From JANNWF01 sp038205755 (GTDB lineage: Bacteria; Pseudomonadota; Gammaproteobacteria; Xanthomonadales; Xanthomonadaceae): a stretch of 64,000 nucleotides of DNA. The notes under the pieces are model-generated. The model searched no databases. It was given only the letters and a program-made list of their open reading frames with translations, and had not been told where the DNA came from. The stretch lies in assembly GCA_038205755.1 (NCBI GenBank), contig JBBRBN010000001.1, positions 28,914 to 92,913 of the forward strand. The letters run 5' to 3'. Shown piece by piece: positions 33,324 to 41,836 of this stretch (the first letter of the stretch is position 1; each line of letters begins with the position of its first letter). Both the position numbers and the translations under genes were made by a program.

Positions 33324-34589
33324 CTACTGACGGCGGAAGCCGACAGCCAGCAGGCCAAACACACCGAGCAGACTCAGCAGCGCCAGGGTCGACCAGGTCG
33401 AGGCTGACGGAATGAAGGTCGGCGGGACGATGGTGGTGCCGGCCGGTGCGTTGACGGTGAACGTCAGCGGAGCCTGACCAGCGACCGTGCAGGTTACGGT
33501 GCCAGCGGCCGGCTGCGCACCGGCAGTCAGCTGCACGCCAACGCGGAGGTCGGACGGCTGCAGGGTGCCGGTGACGGTCTGGTTGACGGGGCCTTGACCC
33601 GACGGATTGGCCGGCGACGCGGCAATCTGGACCTGACCGGTCGAGGTGCAGCTGATCGCCGTGGAGCCCGCACCCGAACCATTGGATGCCGAGAGGTCAA
33701 TCGTGGTCAGACCCTGCGTGCCCGCCAGACCGCCGGACACGTTGATCGTCGAACCCGAAACCGGCGCCGAAGCGATGGTCGGATTGACGCTTGGCGCCGG
33801 GCAGCTGAGCGTAAAGGCGCGCGGCGTAGCCGCACTATCCGCATCCGTCTCATTGCAGGTCAACGTTGCCGAGACAGCGCTGGTCGGGTAGGTACAGCCG
33901 ACCACCAGGTTCTGAGTAATCGACGAATTGAAGGTCAGGCTGGCAGGAGCAACGCTGAAGCTCGAGGCGCCGGCACCGGTGATGGCGCAGCCCGCGACCG
34001 ACGCATTGCCCGTCGTGCCAGACGCCGTAACCGCGATGTTCTGCGTCGGAGCCTGCGCACCGGGCGTCATGCCGGCTGCAAACGTGATGGTCGAACCCGG
34101 GGCCGGGTTGAACGCCAGCGTGCGTGGGACCGGGGTGTTCTGGACATTGACACCTGACATCGCCGCCAAGGTGCAGGGAGCGACAGGGCCGTCAGGGCTA
34201 GCGCAACCAATGGTGGTTGTCGTGAAAGCAGAGAGCCCGATCGGTGCGTTCGCCGCGATGGCAACAGTAAAGGTGCAATACGTCGTGGCTGCCGCAGCCA
34301 GAGGCGTTCCCTGACCGTCGCGCGGGATGATACGAATCCGCGCAGGTGCGGCAAGAATCTGACACGTGTCAGCTGGTGTCGCCGCGACGGGAGCGGTAAT
34401 CGTAAGGACTGCATCGTTATAAGCAATGCGAACGTCTGCATTGTCCGTTTGGTTGTCACCAGCAAAGGTCACATTCAATGTGAGGCTTGACCCGGGCGCA
34501 CCGGAAGCCATCGCGCTGAAGGTGCCAGCAGTCGCCGACACCGAAAGGCCCAGCAAACCTGCGGCCAGCAGATACTTATTGATCAACAT
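33324..34589 (-). CDS. Secreted protein with IPTL-CTERM-like sorting tail
   Basis: 421 residues. Signal peptide 1-21 (SATA before Gly). Low-complexity Ser/Thr/Ala/Gly-rich beta modules with Cys pairs follow: a first domain to about 155, then two sandwich repeats, each opening with PRTLAFNPAPGSTITFA or NPTIASAPVSGSTINVS. The last 29 residues form a tripartite tail: IPSASTW, a hydrophobic helix (LALLSLLGVFGLLAV) and GFRRQ. This matches the IPTL-CTERM type of envelope sorting signal (IPTLxxW), with Ser-Ala replacing Thr-Leu. No sortase-like partner is in the window. It ends the three-gene run. Confidence 0.8.
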   Translation of the reverse strand: MLINKYLLAAGLLGLSVSATAGTFSAMASGAPGSSLTLNVTFAGDNQTDNADVRIAYNDAVLTITAPVAATPADTCQILAAPARIRIIPRDGQGTPLAAAATTYCTFTVAIAANAPIGLSAFTTTTIGCASPDGPVAPCTLAAMSGVNVQNTPVPRTLAFNPAPGSTITFAAGMTPGAQAPTQNIAVTASGTTGNASVAGCAITGAGASSFSVAPASLTFNSSITQNLVVGCTYPTSAVSATLTCNETDADSAATPRAFTLSCPAPSVNPTIASAPVSGSTINVSGGLAGTQGLTTIDLSASNGSGAGSTAISCTSTGQVQIAASPANPSGQGPVNQTVTGTLQPSDLRVGVQLTAGAQPAAGTVTCTVAGQAPLTFTVNAPAGTTIVPPTFIPSASTWSTLALLSLLGVFGLLAVGFRRQ

Positions 34590-34687
34590 TATCGTCTACT
34601 CCCCAAGGAAAAAAGAAAACCTCCTCGCTGCACCACCCCACGGGTGAGAGCAACGAGAAGGCGTGTCATTTTGCTAATGACCGCTCG

Positions 34688-35143
34688 TTATTTTAGCGCC
34701 CTGATGGAAACCTCGCAATCCAGAAGCCCTGTGAAGGACGAGCTGCACAGATTCTTCTCAACCTCCACCAGTGACTCGGGAGCCCAGCCCTTCGAGGCAG
34801 TGATTCGCACCGTAAAGACACAAGTGTCGCTCAGCGTCTTGGCAAGCGGAGCCCCCGCGCCACTGGGCGGCAAGGCACGCAGCAGCCCCTTCTCCGTCGA
34901 CGCGGCGCAAACTGCGCCCTTTTGGACAGTCTGGATATCCACAACCTCAAATCCTGACCCGATTGCCAAGTCTAAATGAGCATCTTCGATCTTGCTATCC
35001 CCCGCAAAGGACGCCACCACGGTCAACTGGTCGGCGCCCTTCTTCTCTGTCCAAACCTCCCAACCGCCCGCTTGCGCAGAGAGGCTGACCATCGCCAACG
35101 CTACAAATGCAAAGATCGGCGCGCAACACAGATTCATCTTCAT
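34688..35143 (-). CDS. Small secreted protein, paralogue of the N-terminal domain of the neighbouring IPTL-CTERM-like protein
   Basis: 151 residues. Signal peptide 1-25 (AQA before Gly). LTVVASFAGDSKIEDAHLDL, CAASTEKGLLRALPPSGAG and DTCVFTVRITASKG align by eye with LTLNVTFAGDNQTDNADVRI, CQILAAPARIRIIPRDGQG and TYCTFTVAIAANAP of the next gene. It lacks the sorting tail. Four Cys after the signal peptide suggest disulfides. An upstream in-frame ATG at 35203 would bury the signal peptide and is rejected. Function unknown. Confidence 0.72.
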   Translation of the reverse strand: MKMNLCCAPIFAFVALAMVSLSAQAGGWEVWTEKKGADQLTVVASFAGDSKIEDAHLDLAIGSGFEVVDIQTVQKGAVCAASTEKGLLRALPPSGAGAPLAKTLSDTCVFTVRITASKGWAPESLVEVEKNLCSSSFTGLLDCEVSIRALK

Positions 35144-35180
35144 GACTACAACCCTCGAGAATTTTTGGAAGCAAGCGAGA

Positions 35181-36065
35181 TTAAGAGCATGTCCGGAAAG
35201 CACGGATAAGTGCGGTCACGCAGGAGCGATCTGCCCCGGTAATGTCTCCATCTTCGTCGCAGTCTGGCCGTCGCGCCGCCGGCAATGTGCCTCGAATTGC
35301 GGCCGTTACGGCAGACCGATCTGGTCCAGCAATGTCTCTATCGTTATCAACGTCACCGCGGCACATAGGCGTCAGTGCAGATGCCGGGGTGCCACCAACC
35401 TGACGGGATGCTTCGTACTCATCGATCGAGGTGTTGCCCGTGCCGCCGCCGCCTGCAACGTTTCCGAGGCGGACGCTCTCAACGACCGCAGCACTTGTTG
35501 CAATCGGCGCAATCGTCCCGGCCAGATCGGTGGTAAACCCGCCGGAGGCAACAGAGCGCGTGTTCGCCGTAAATTGCCCTGACGCGTTGTAAGTAAAAGT
35601 CACCTCAATCCACTTGCCATTGGTGGCGGTGTTGTCGGCGGTGCTCTGAGTAGATCCATTGACCGCGAAGCTGACGTTCTGGTTTGCTGGGTTGTGGGTA
35701 ACTTGAATAACTGGCGTCCCTACACCGGCGTCGGACGGGTAAGCGCGAAACACCACCGGGTTGGCGCCGGTGATGCCGGCATAGAAGAAGAAGCGGGCGA
35801 TGTAGGGTGCGCCGCCGCCGCCTTCCGCGGCGTGGCGGGCGGACTCCTCCACGAAGCTGGGCGCGGCGCCATTGACCGGGTTCAGGCCACAAGCACCCTG
35901 ATAGATGCGAACGCCTAGAGCCGGTCCGCCGGCGACCGGAGCACCGGTGGCGGGCTGCGCCCATGCAGACGTGTTGCACTGCGCGTGGGCGGGCTGCCAG
36001 GCGATGGCGGCAAGGCCGGCCAGCGAGGCCAGGCCGAGATGCATGAAGCGGGATGTCGAGACCAT
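35181..36065 (-). CDS. Secreted protein with C-terminal dockerin-like domain
   Basis: 294 residues. Signal peptide 1-28 (PAHA before Gln). Residues about 30-225 form an unrecognised beta-rich domain (NPVVFRAYPSDAGVGTPVIQ, GKWIEVTFTYNASGQFTA). Residues 235-294 form a two-repeat dockerin type I-like module: calcium loops DVDNDRDIAGPD (238-249) and DCDEDGDITGAD (268-279), each followed by R-S-x-V-T-A-x-I-R. Dockerins bind cohesins, but no cohesin is seen nearby. The ATG at 36065 is chosen because it opens the signal peptide. It is the first of three minus-strand secreted genes. Confidence 0.8.
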   Translation of the reverse strand: MVSTSRFMHLGLASLAGLAAIAWQPAHAQCNTSAWAQPATGAPVAGGPALGVRIYQGACGLNPVNGAAPSFVEESARHAAEGGGGAPYIARFFFYAGITGANPVVFRAYPSDAGVGTPVIQVTHNPANQNVSFAVNGSTQSTADNTATNGKWIEVTFTYNASGQFTANTRSVASGGFTTDLAGTIAPIATSAAVVESVRLGNVAGGGGTGNTSIDEYEASRQVGGTPASALTPMCRGDVDNDRDIAGPDRSAVTAAIRGTLPAARRPDCDEDGDITGADRSCVTALIRAFRTCS

Positions 36066-36333
36066 GGTGATTTCCTGTTTCAGACGGAAGCTGGATCGGA
36101 CGAAAGCAATCGGGTGACGCGGAAGGACGCTGTAGCAGACGCAGTACAGCTCAAATTCCGCCGCGCATCGCCGCAGGAGCATCGCACGTGGTTAGGTGTA
36201 CGTTCAAGTTGGGCGAATCGTCCCACTGGGTCGCGGACCTTTTTTGGCTGGGTGGATATGCTTCCAGCCCGGGTTGCAATGTGCGGGGCGGGTTGACCGT
36301 CGCTGGGCGGGCTGATCGCGCCGAGCGGCGCTC

Positions 36334-37236
36334 CTACGGTGGGGTGAGGGGTGGTTCTGGCGGAGGGCCCGAGCGCGGCTGCGGTTGCGTCATGCCGACC
36401 AGTCCGTCGATCTCGGCGTTGGTGAAGCCGGCGGCAAGGCGCGCGGGGCGATTGAACGGACTGCGCACGGCGCCGCGCGCGTGGGTGCGGATCAGCTGCA
36501 TGAAGGTGGACGCCGGGTCGACGCCCTCACGCTCGCAGCACCACGCGAACCAGCGCGATCCGACCGCCACGTGGACGATCTCTTCGCGAAGAATCAGCGC
36601 CAACACCTCGGCGGTCTCACGATCTCCCACGCCGAGCAGGCGATCAATCATTGCTGGGGTTACGTCCAGGCCGCGCGCTTCGAGGACGCGCGGCACCAGC
36701 GCCATGCGCGCCAGACAGGAGGACTGCGTGGCGACGGCCATTTCCCACAGCCCGTTGTGGGCGTCGAAATCGCCGTATTGATGTCCGGTCGCCGCCAGCC
36801 TTGCCTGCAGCAATGCGAAATGACGCGCTTCATCGGCGGCAACGGCTGACCATTCCCGGTAGTAGGCGTCCGGCATACCGCGAAACCGGTACACGGCGTC
36901 CCAGGCCAGATTGATCGCGTTGAACTCGATGTGGGCGATGGCGTGAATGAATGCTGCCCGGCCCGCGGCGCTACCGAACCCGCGCTGGGCCAGCTCGCGT
37001 GGCGCGACCAGGCGGGGTCTGGGCGGACGTCCGGCAGCAGGCAGTGGCCGTGGCACGGTGCCGTCTGCTGCAAGCGGAAGACCGGCGGCAACCGCGCTGG
37101 CGGTCAAGCCAAGCTTGGCTTCGACACTGTCAGCCAGTAGGCAAGCCAGCGCCGCCTGCTGCAGCGTCTGCACGGCGGCGAGCGCCTCAGTTGACGCTGG
37201 CTGATCAGCCACGGCGCCGCTCCAATCAGTGCTCAT
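36334..37236 (-). CDS. DUF455 ferritin-like protein
   Basis: 300 residues. A ferritin-like four-helix di-iron core is suggested by AAFIHAIAHIEFNAINLAWD, AADEARHFALLQARL and LREEIVHVAVGSRWF, supplying Glu and His ligands. The C-terminus is Pro-rich (PQPRSGPPPEPPLTPP). The family is widespread and uncharacterised; it has been compared with tRNA-modifying MiaE-like enzymes. Its start overlaps the purF stop (ATGA), so it is the last gene of the folC-purF run. Confidence 0.85.
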   Translation of the reverse strand: MSTDWSGAVADQPASTEALAAVQTLQQAALACLLADSVEAKLGLTASAVAAGLPLAADGTVPRPLPAAGRPPRPRLVAPRELAQRGFGSAAGRAAFIHAIAHIEFNAINLAWDAVYRFRGMPDAYYREWSAVAADEARHFALLQARLAATGHQYGDFDAHNGLWEMAVATQSSCLARMALVPRVLEARGLDVTPAMIDRLLGVGDRETAEVLALILREEIVHVAVGSRWFAWCCEREGVDPASTFMQLIRTHARGAVRSPFNRPARLAAGFTNAEIDGLVGMTQPQPRSGPPPEPPLTPP

Positions 37237-38699
37237 CCGGTTCGCCGGCGCTGCTTGGCGTCGTCCGAACGGCTGCGCTGCAGACCGTCCAGATAGCTAG
37301 CGTCACCGCCAGTCACATACTCGCCTGAGAAACAGGACGTGTCGAAGCCGAGCTGGGTGTTCTTGCCGCGCACGGCGGCAATCAGGTCATCGAGATCCTG
37401 ATAGATCAGCCAATCACAGCCCAGCTCGGTCTGGATTTCTTCGATGCTGCGTCCGTGTGCGATCAGCTCGCTGACGGCGGGCATGTCGATACCGTAGATG
37501 TTGGGGTAACGCACCGGCGGCGCTGCCGATGCCAGATAGACCTTGGATGCGCCGGCCTCGCGGGCCATCTGCACGATCTGTTTGGAGGTGGTGCCGCGGA
37601 CGATGGAATCATCCACCAGCAGCACCACCCGGTTGCGGAACTCGAGCGGTATCGGGTTGAGCTTGCGGCGCACCGACTTCACCCGCTCGCCCTGCCCCGG
37701 CATGATGAAGGTGCGGCCGACGTAGCGATTCTTGATGAAGCCTTCGCGATACTTGATCCCCAGCACGTTGGCTACTTCCAGCGCCGCGTCGCGCGACGAG
37801 TCGGGAATCGGAATGACCGTGTCGATGTCGTGGTCGGGCCACTCGCGCAGAATCTTCTCGCCCAGCTTGACGCCCATGCGCATGCGCGCCTTGTGAACTG
37901 AAACGTCCTCGATCATCGAGTCCGGGCGGGCGAAGTAGACGTACTCGAAGATGCATGGCGCGTGCGCCAGCTGGTCGCAGCATAGTTCGGCGCTCAGCTC
38001 GCCATCGGAGCCGATCACCAGCGCCTCGCCGGGACGCACGTCGCGCACGCGCTGATAGCCGAGCAGGTCGAAGGCAACGCTTTCTGACGCCACTGCATAT
38101 TCGACGCCGGCCGGCGTGTCGCGCCGCCCCAGCACCAGCGGCCGGATGCCGTGCGGATCGCGAAACGCCACCAGCCCAAGCCCGAGCACCGCAGCGACCA
38201 CCGCGTAACCTCCGCGCGCGCGCCGATGGACGCCGGCCACCGCGCCAAATGCGGCCTTTGGCGTCAGAGCGCCCTGCGCACTGAGCTCATGGGCGAACAC
38301 GTTGAGCAGGACTTCGGAGTCCGACTCGGTATTTACGTTTCTGCGGTCCTGCTCGAACACTTCGCGGCGCAGCGCATCGGTGTTGACCAGATTGCCGTTG
38401 TGGGCCAACGCGATGCCGTACGGCGAGTTGACGTAGAACGGCTGGGCCTCGTCAGAACCCTCCGAGCCGGCGGTGGGGTAGCGGCAGTGAGCAATGCCCA
38501 GACGCCCGGTGAGCAGGCGCATCTGCGGCTCACCAAACACGTCCTTGACCAGTCCATTGCCCTTGTGAATGCGCAGCCGCTGTCCATCGACGGTGACGAT
38601 ACCGGCAGCGTCCTGCCCGCGATGCTGCAGCACGGTCAGCCCGTCGTAGAGAGAAGCGGCCACTTCGCTGTAGCCGGCGATACCGATGATGCCGCACAT
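37233..38699 (-). CDS. purF: Amidophosphoribosyltransferase
   Basis: First committed enzyme of purine synthesis: PRPP plus glutamine to phosphoribosylamine. 488 residues. It starts MCGIIGIAGYSE, with Cys2 the N-terminal nucleophile after Met removal, so the ATG at 38699 is fixed although an upstream ATG exists. Glutaminase blocks HRGQDAAG and RYPTAGS and the PRPP loop VVLLVDDSIVRGTTSKQIV are clear. It lies 181 bases after cvpA and is coupled to DUF455 by ATGA. Confidence 0.97.
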   Translation of the reverse strand: MCGIIGIAGYSEVAASLYDGLTVLQHRGQDAAGIVTVDGQRLRIHKGNGLVKDVFGEPQMRLLTGRLGIAHCRYPTAGSEGSDEAQPFYVNSPYGIALAHNGNLVNTDALRREVFEQDRRNVNTESDSEVLLNVFAHELSAQGALTPKAAFGAVAGVHRRARGGYAVVAAVLGLGLVAFRDPHGIRPLVLGRRDTPAGVEYAVASESVAFDLLGYQRVRDVRPGEALVIGSDGELSAELCCDQLAHAPCIFEYVYFARPDSMIEDVSVHKARMRMGVKLGEKILREWPDHDIDTVIPIPDSSRDAALEVANVLGIKYREGFIKNRYVGRTFIMPGQGERVKSVRRKLNPIPLEFRNRVVLLVDDSIVRGTTSKQIVQMAREAGASKVYLASAAPPVRYPNIYGIDMPAVSELIAHGRSIEEIQTELGCDWLIYQDLDDLIAAVRGKNTQLGFDTSCFSGEYVTGGDASYLDGLQRSRSDDAKQRRRTG

Positions 38700-38880
38700 G
38701 GGTCTGGAGTCCTTGGGCTGAGTCGAATGCAACCAGATGAGTCAAGTTCTTGGCGCGGAGCCGGATTTGCAGCCCCCTTGAGTCAAGGGAACGGTGCTGC
38801 GCGAAGCGCGGCACGGGAGTGGTGGAAATCTTGAAGGTTGAACGAAGCGAGCTTGCTGGACGGTCTGACGCCGAGCCTCG

Positions 38881-39435
38881 CTAGTCCTGCGGCGCGGGCG
38901 GCGCAATGGGGGAGTTGGGCAATGCCGGAATGGTTGGCAGCGCATCGAAACGAACGTGACTCGCCACCGCCTCTGGCAACCAGCCGCGCAGCCATTGTGC
39001 GCCCACTTCGAAACGCGGCAGCAGCTGCGAGCCGGTCCACCAGGGGTCGCTGGGCAGCGGCGTGAATCCCATGACCAGCACCGCGACGCAGCACAGCGCC
39101 ACGCCGCGGGCGGCGCCGAAACCCAGCCCGAGCAGGCGATCCGTGCCTGACAGCCCGGTGCTCTTGACCAGCTTGCCGATCAGCCAGGTGGCAAGCCCAC
39201 CAACCACCAGAGCACCGAGGAAAAGAGTGGCGTAGCCCAGAAACAGGCGCGCAGAAGGCGTCTCAACGACGCCGGCAAACATCGCGGAGGCGGCGTCGCC
39301 ATAGGTAAAGGCCAGCCAGAACGCCGCGGCCCAGACCGCCAGCGACATCACCTCGACCAGAAAGCCGCGCCACACACCGACCACGCAGGACAATCCGATC
39401 ACGGCCAGCAGTGCGACATCGGCAGCATTGAGCAC
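38881..39435 (-). CDS. cvpA: CvpA-family membrane protein
   Basis: 184 residues with four hydrophobic helices (about 5-22, 28-48, 65-88, 104-125) and a Pro-rich C-terminal tail. LSCVVGVWRGFLVEVMSLAVW and STGLSGTDRLLGLGFGAARG are family blocks. CvpA is needed for colicin V secretion in E. coli and for envelope stress resistance more generally; its mechanism is unknown. It sits between the SPOR gene and purF, the same order as in E. coli. Confidence 0.93.
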   Translation of the reverse strand: MLNAADVALLAVIGLSCVVGVWRGFLVEVMSLAVWAAAFWLAFTYGDAASAMFAGVVETPSARLFLGYATLFLGALVVGGLATWLIGKLVKSTGLSGTDRLLGLGFGAARGVALCCVAVLVMGFTPLPSDPWWTGSQLLPRFEVGAQWLRGWLPEAVASHVRFDALPTIPALPNSPIAPPAPQD

Positions 39436-39441
39436 GGGATA

Positions 39442-40419
39442 TCAGGGGTAGGTCAACACCTGGCCATCGAGCTGAAAGCGCTGCCGCAGCGCGGCACGCG
39501 TCTCATCAGCCTTGGCGCGCTGAATTTCCGGCCCGACCCGAACCCGCCACAGGCTGCCACCATCCCGGGCGATGCGTTCGACAAAGGTCGCATAGCCAGC
39601 GACGCGCAGGCGGTCCCGAAGCGTATTGGCCTCTGCCTCCGACTTGAAAGCGGCCACCTGGACCACGAACCCGCCAGCGACCGCCGGTGCCGGGCGCGCT
39701 GGCGCGGAATCGGTTGACTCCAGCGCCACCACCGCCGTGGACAGGTCGGACTGCACGCGGCGCGCCGCCAGCGCCGCCGACTCAGCGGCCGCGCGGCTGG
39801 CAAACGGTCCCGCACGCACACGTGCCGCTGGCTTGCCGTCGACCTCGATCGTCTCGGCATAGGACTCAACGCCGGCCGACTTCAAGCGACCAATCAGAGC
39901 GCTGGCGTTGGCGGCATTGCTGTAGCTGCCAAGATTGACGGCGTAGCGACTGCCAGCCGGCAGCGGGGCGGCGGCAACGGGCGCTGCCGGCGTCACGGCA
40001 GCGGGTGCGACGGCAGTCGGCGCCGACGCGATCGGCGCGATGGCGGCTGGCACTGGCGCAGCGGATGACGCGACGGGCGGCGCAGCCGTGGCTTGTCTCG
40101 CGGGGCCGGTAGGCGCTGCTTCCGCCAGCGCATCCGGTCGCGGCGTGACCGGCACATCCACTGTCGCCAAACGATCCGGCTCGGGCGCCGCCATCGACTG
40201 TCCGCTAGACGACGCTACCGGCGGCGTGCGGGTCGGCAGTGCCAGCGGAATCTCGCGCGTCTGCAGCGGCCGGTCGGGTGCGGCGGGCACGCCGAGCGGA
40301 AGTGAAGCGGCGGGTGGCGCAGGTGGCGCCGGGCCGTCAAACACCATCGGCAGGAAGATGATTGCCAGTGCGATCAGCACGGCGGCGCCCAGCAGTCGCT
40401 GTTTGAGTGCAGGTTCCAT
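39442..40419 (-). CDS. SPOR-domain protein (DedD-like) with two SPOR domains
   Basis: 325 residues; a single inner-membrane helix at 8-26, then a Pro/Ala-rich periplasmic linker (about 30-155) and two SPOR domains, about 157-235 (RYAVNLGSYSNAANASALIG) and 245-325 (GFVVQVAAFKSEAEANTLRD). SPOR domains bind denuded septal peptidoglycan, so it is a cell-division protein in the place of dedD. DedD of E. coli has only one SPOR domain. It starts with ATG just upstream of a short gap to folC. Confidence 0.9.
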   Translation of the reverse strand: MEPALKQRLLGAAVLIALAIIFLPMVFDGPAPPAPPAASLPLGVPAAPDRPLQTREIPLALPTRTPPVASSSGQSMAAPEPDRLATVDVPVTPRPDALAEAAPTGPARQATAAPPVASSAAPVPAAIAPIASAPTAVAPAAVTPAAPVAAAPLPAGSRYAVNLGSYSNAANASALIGRLKSAGVESYAETIEVDGKPAARVRAGPFASRAAAESAALAARRVQSDLSTAVVALESTDSAPARPAPAVAGGFVVQVAAFKSEAEANTLRDRLRVAGYATFVERIARDGGSLWRVRVGPEIQRAKADETRAALRQRFQLDGQVLTYP

Positions 40420-40512
40420 GAGTACTGGATCACGCGACGCGGCAAAGGAGCCGCAAGTATACCGATCCCTGATCCTGCCCCGACCCGACGGCGGCGCCCA
40501 GCAACCGCCGGT

Positions 40513-41793
40513 TCAGGCGTCGCTGCCCATAGCCTGGAGTGCTTCCGCAACGGTATGAAATGATCCAAACACGACGACCCGGTCTCCCGGCTCAGCGCAG
40601 GTCAAGGCTTCGGTAAGCGCGTCGGCGACGGTGGCGTGGCGCGTGTTCAGGCCGCGCGGCAGCAATCCGGCAACCGTCCGCCACAGCGCGTCCACCTCCA
40701 GGCCCCGCCCCGGCACGCCGGGCAACCCGGCAAAGCGCCAGACGTCGACGACGCCCATCAGCGGCGCGACCACGCTTGGAATATCTTTGTCCGCCAGCGC
40801 ACTGAACACGGCCTGGGTGGTGCCGTTGGGCTTGTTGCCGGCCAGCCAGCGCGCCAGCTCCTGCGCTGCCTGCGGATTGTGGGCCACATCCAGCAGCACT
40901 TCGACCGGCCCCGGCAGTCGCTGCATGCGCCCCGGTAACCGCACCGACAGCAGCCCCTCGGCAACGGCCCCCGGCGGCAGCGCCGGCGCGCCTGGAAGGT
41001 GCCGCAATGCCGCGAGCGCAGCCGCGGCATTGCTGATCTGGCAGCCGGCAATCAGCGCCGGCGGCGGCAGCTCCAGCGTGCCGAACGAATCCTCATAGCG
41101 CCACGATCCTTCGCGCTGCGGCGTCACCTTGAAGCCAAGACCGGCACGCACGGCGACAGCGCCGATCCTGTCGATCGCCTGCAGCACGCTCAGCGGCGGC
41201 AGCGTCTCGCCGAGCACGGCAGGACGGGAAGGCCGGAAGATGCCCGACTTCTCGATCCCGATGGCTTCGCGGTCGGGGCCAAGGTACTCGACATGATCCA
41301 GCGCCACGGTGGTCAGTACGGCAACATCCGCATCCACCAGGTTGACCGCATCCAGCCGACCACCAAGCCCGACTTCGAGCAGCGCCAGGTCGAGGGCCGA
41401 TTCGCTCATTATGAGCAGCGCCGCCAGCGTGCCGAATTCGAAGTAGGTAAGCGGGGTCGACCCGCGAGCGGTCTCAATACGATCAAAGGCGGCGACGAGG
41501 CGCGCGCTTTCCACCTCTCGGCCATCAATGCGCAGGCGCTCCTCGTAGCGCAGCAGATGCGGCGAGGTGTAGGCGGCCACGCGCCAGCCGCTGGCCCGCG
41601 CGATCGACTCTGCAAAGGCCACTGTCGACCCTTTGCCGTTGGTGCCGCCGACGCTGATTGTCCATCGCGCTGGAGCCCGCAGCCCAAGCGACCGGGCTAC
41701 GGGCCGCACACGCTCCAACCCCAGCTGCATGCCGGTTGGCATCAGGGTCTGCTGATACTCCAGCCACTCGGCCAGCGTTCGTGCCACCTGCAT
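40513..41793 (-). CDS. folC: Dihydrofolate/folylpolyglutamate synthase
   Basis: Mur-ligase-like enzyme forming dihydrofolate and adding glutamates. The P-loop is VGGTNGKGSTVAFAES; VGLGGRLDAVNLVDADVAVL and LDVAHNPQAAQELARW are family blocks. The ATG at 41793 (MQVARTLAEWLEY) is preferred over one 132 bases upstream inside the peptidase gene. 426 residues, normal length. In E. coli accD precedes folC; here an S46 peptidase gene does. Confidence 0.95.
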   Translation of the reverse strand: MQVARTLAEWLEYQQTLMPTGMQLGLERVRPVARSLGLRAPARWTISVGGTNGKGSTVAFAESIARASGWRVAAYTSPHLLRYEERLRIDGREVESARLVAAFDRIETARGSTPLTYFEFGTLAALLIMSESALDLALLEVGLGGRLDAVNLVDADVAVLTTVALDHVEYLGPDREAIGIEKSGIFRPSRPAVLGETLPPLSVLQAIDRIGAVAVRAGLGFKVTPQREGSWRYEDSFGTLELPPPALIAGCQISNAAAALAALRHLPGAPALPPGAVAEGLLSVRLPGRMQRLPGPVEVLLDVAHNPQAAQELARWLAGNKPNGTTQAVFSALADKDIPSVVAPLMGVVDVWRFAGLPGVPGRGLEVDALWRTVAGLLPRGLNTRHATVADALTEALTCAEPGDRVVVFGSFHTVAEALQAMGSDA

Positions 41794-41836
41794 TCTCCAG
41801 CGCTGATCGCTCGGCCGCGCCGGGCCCGCCTGGCTC

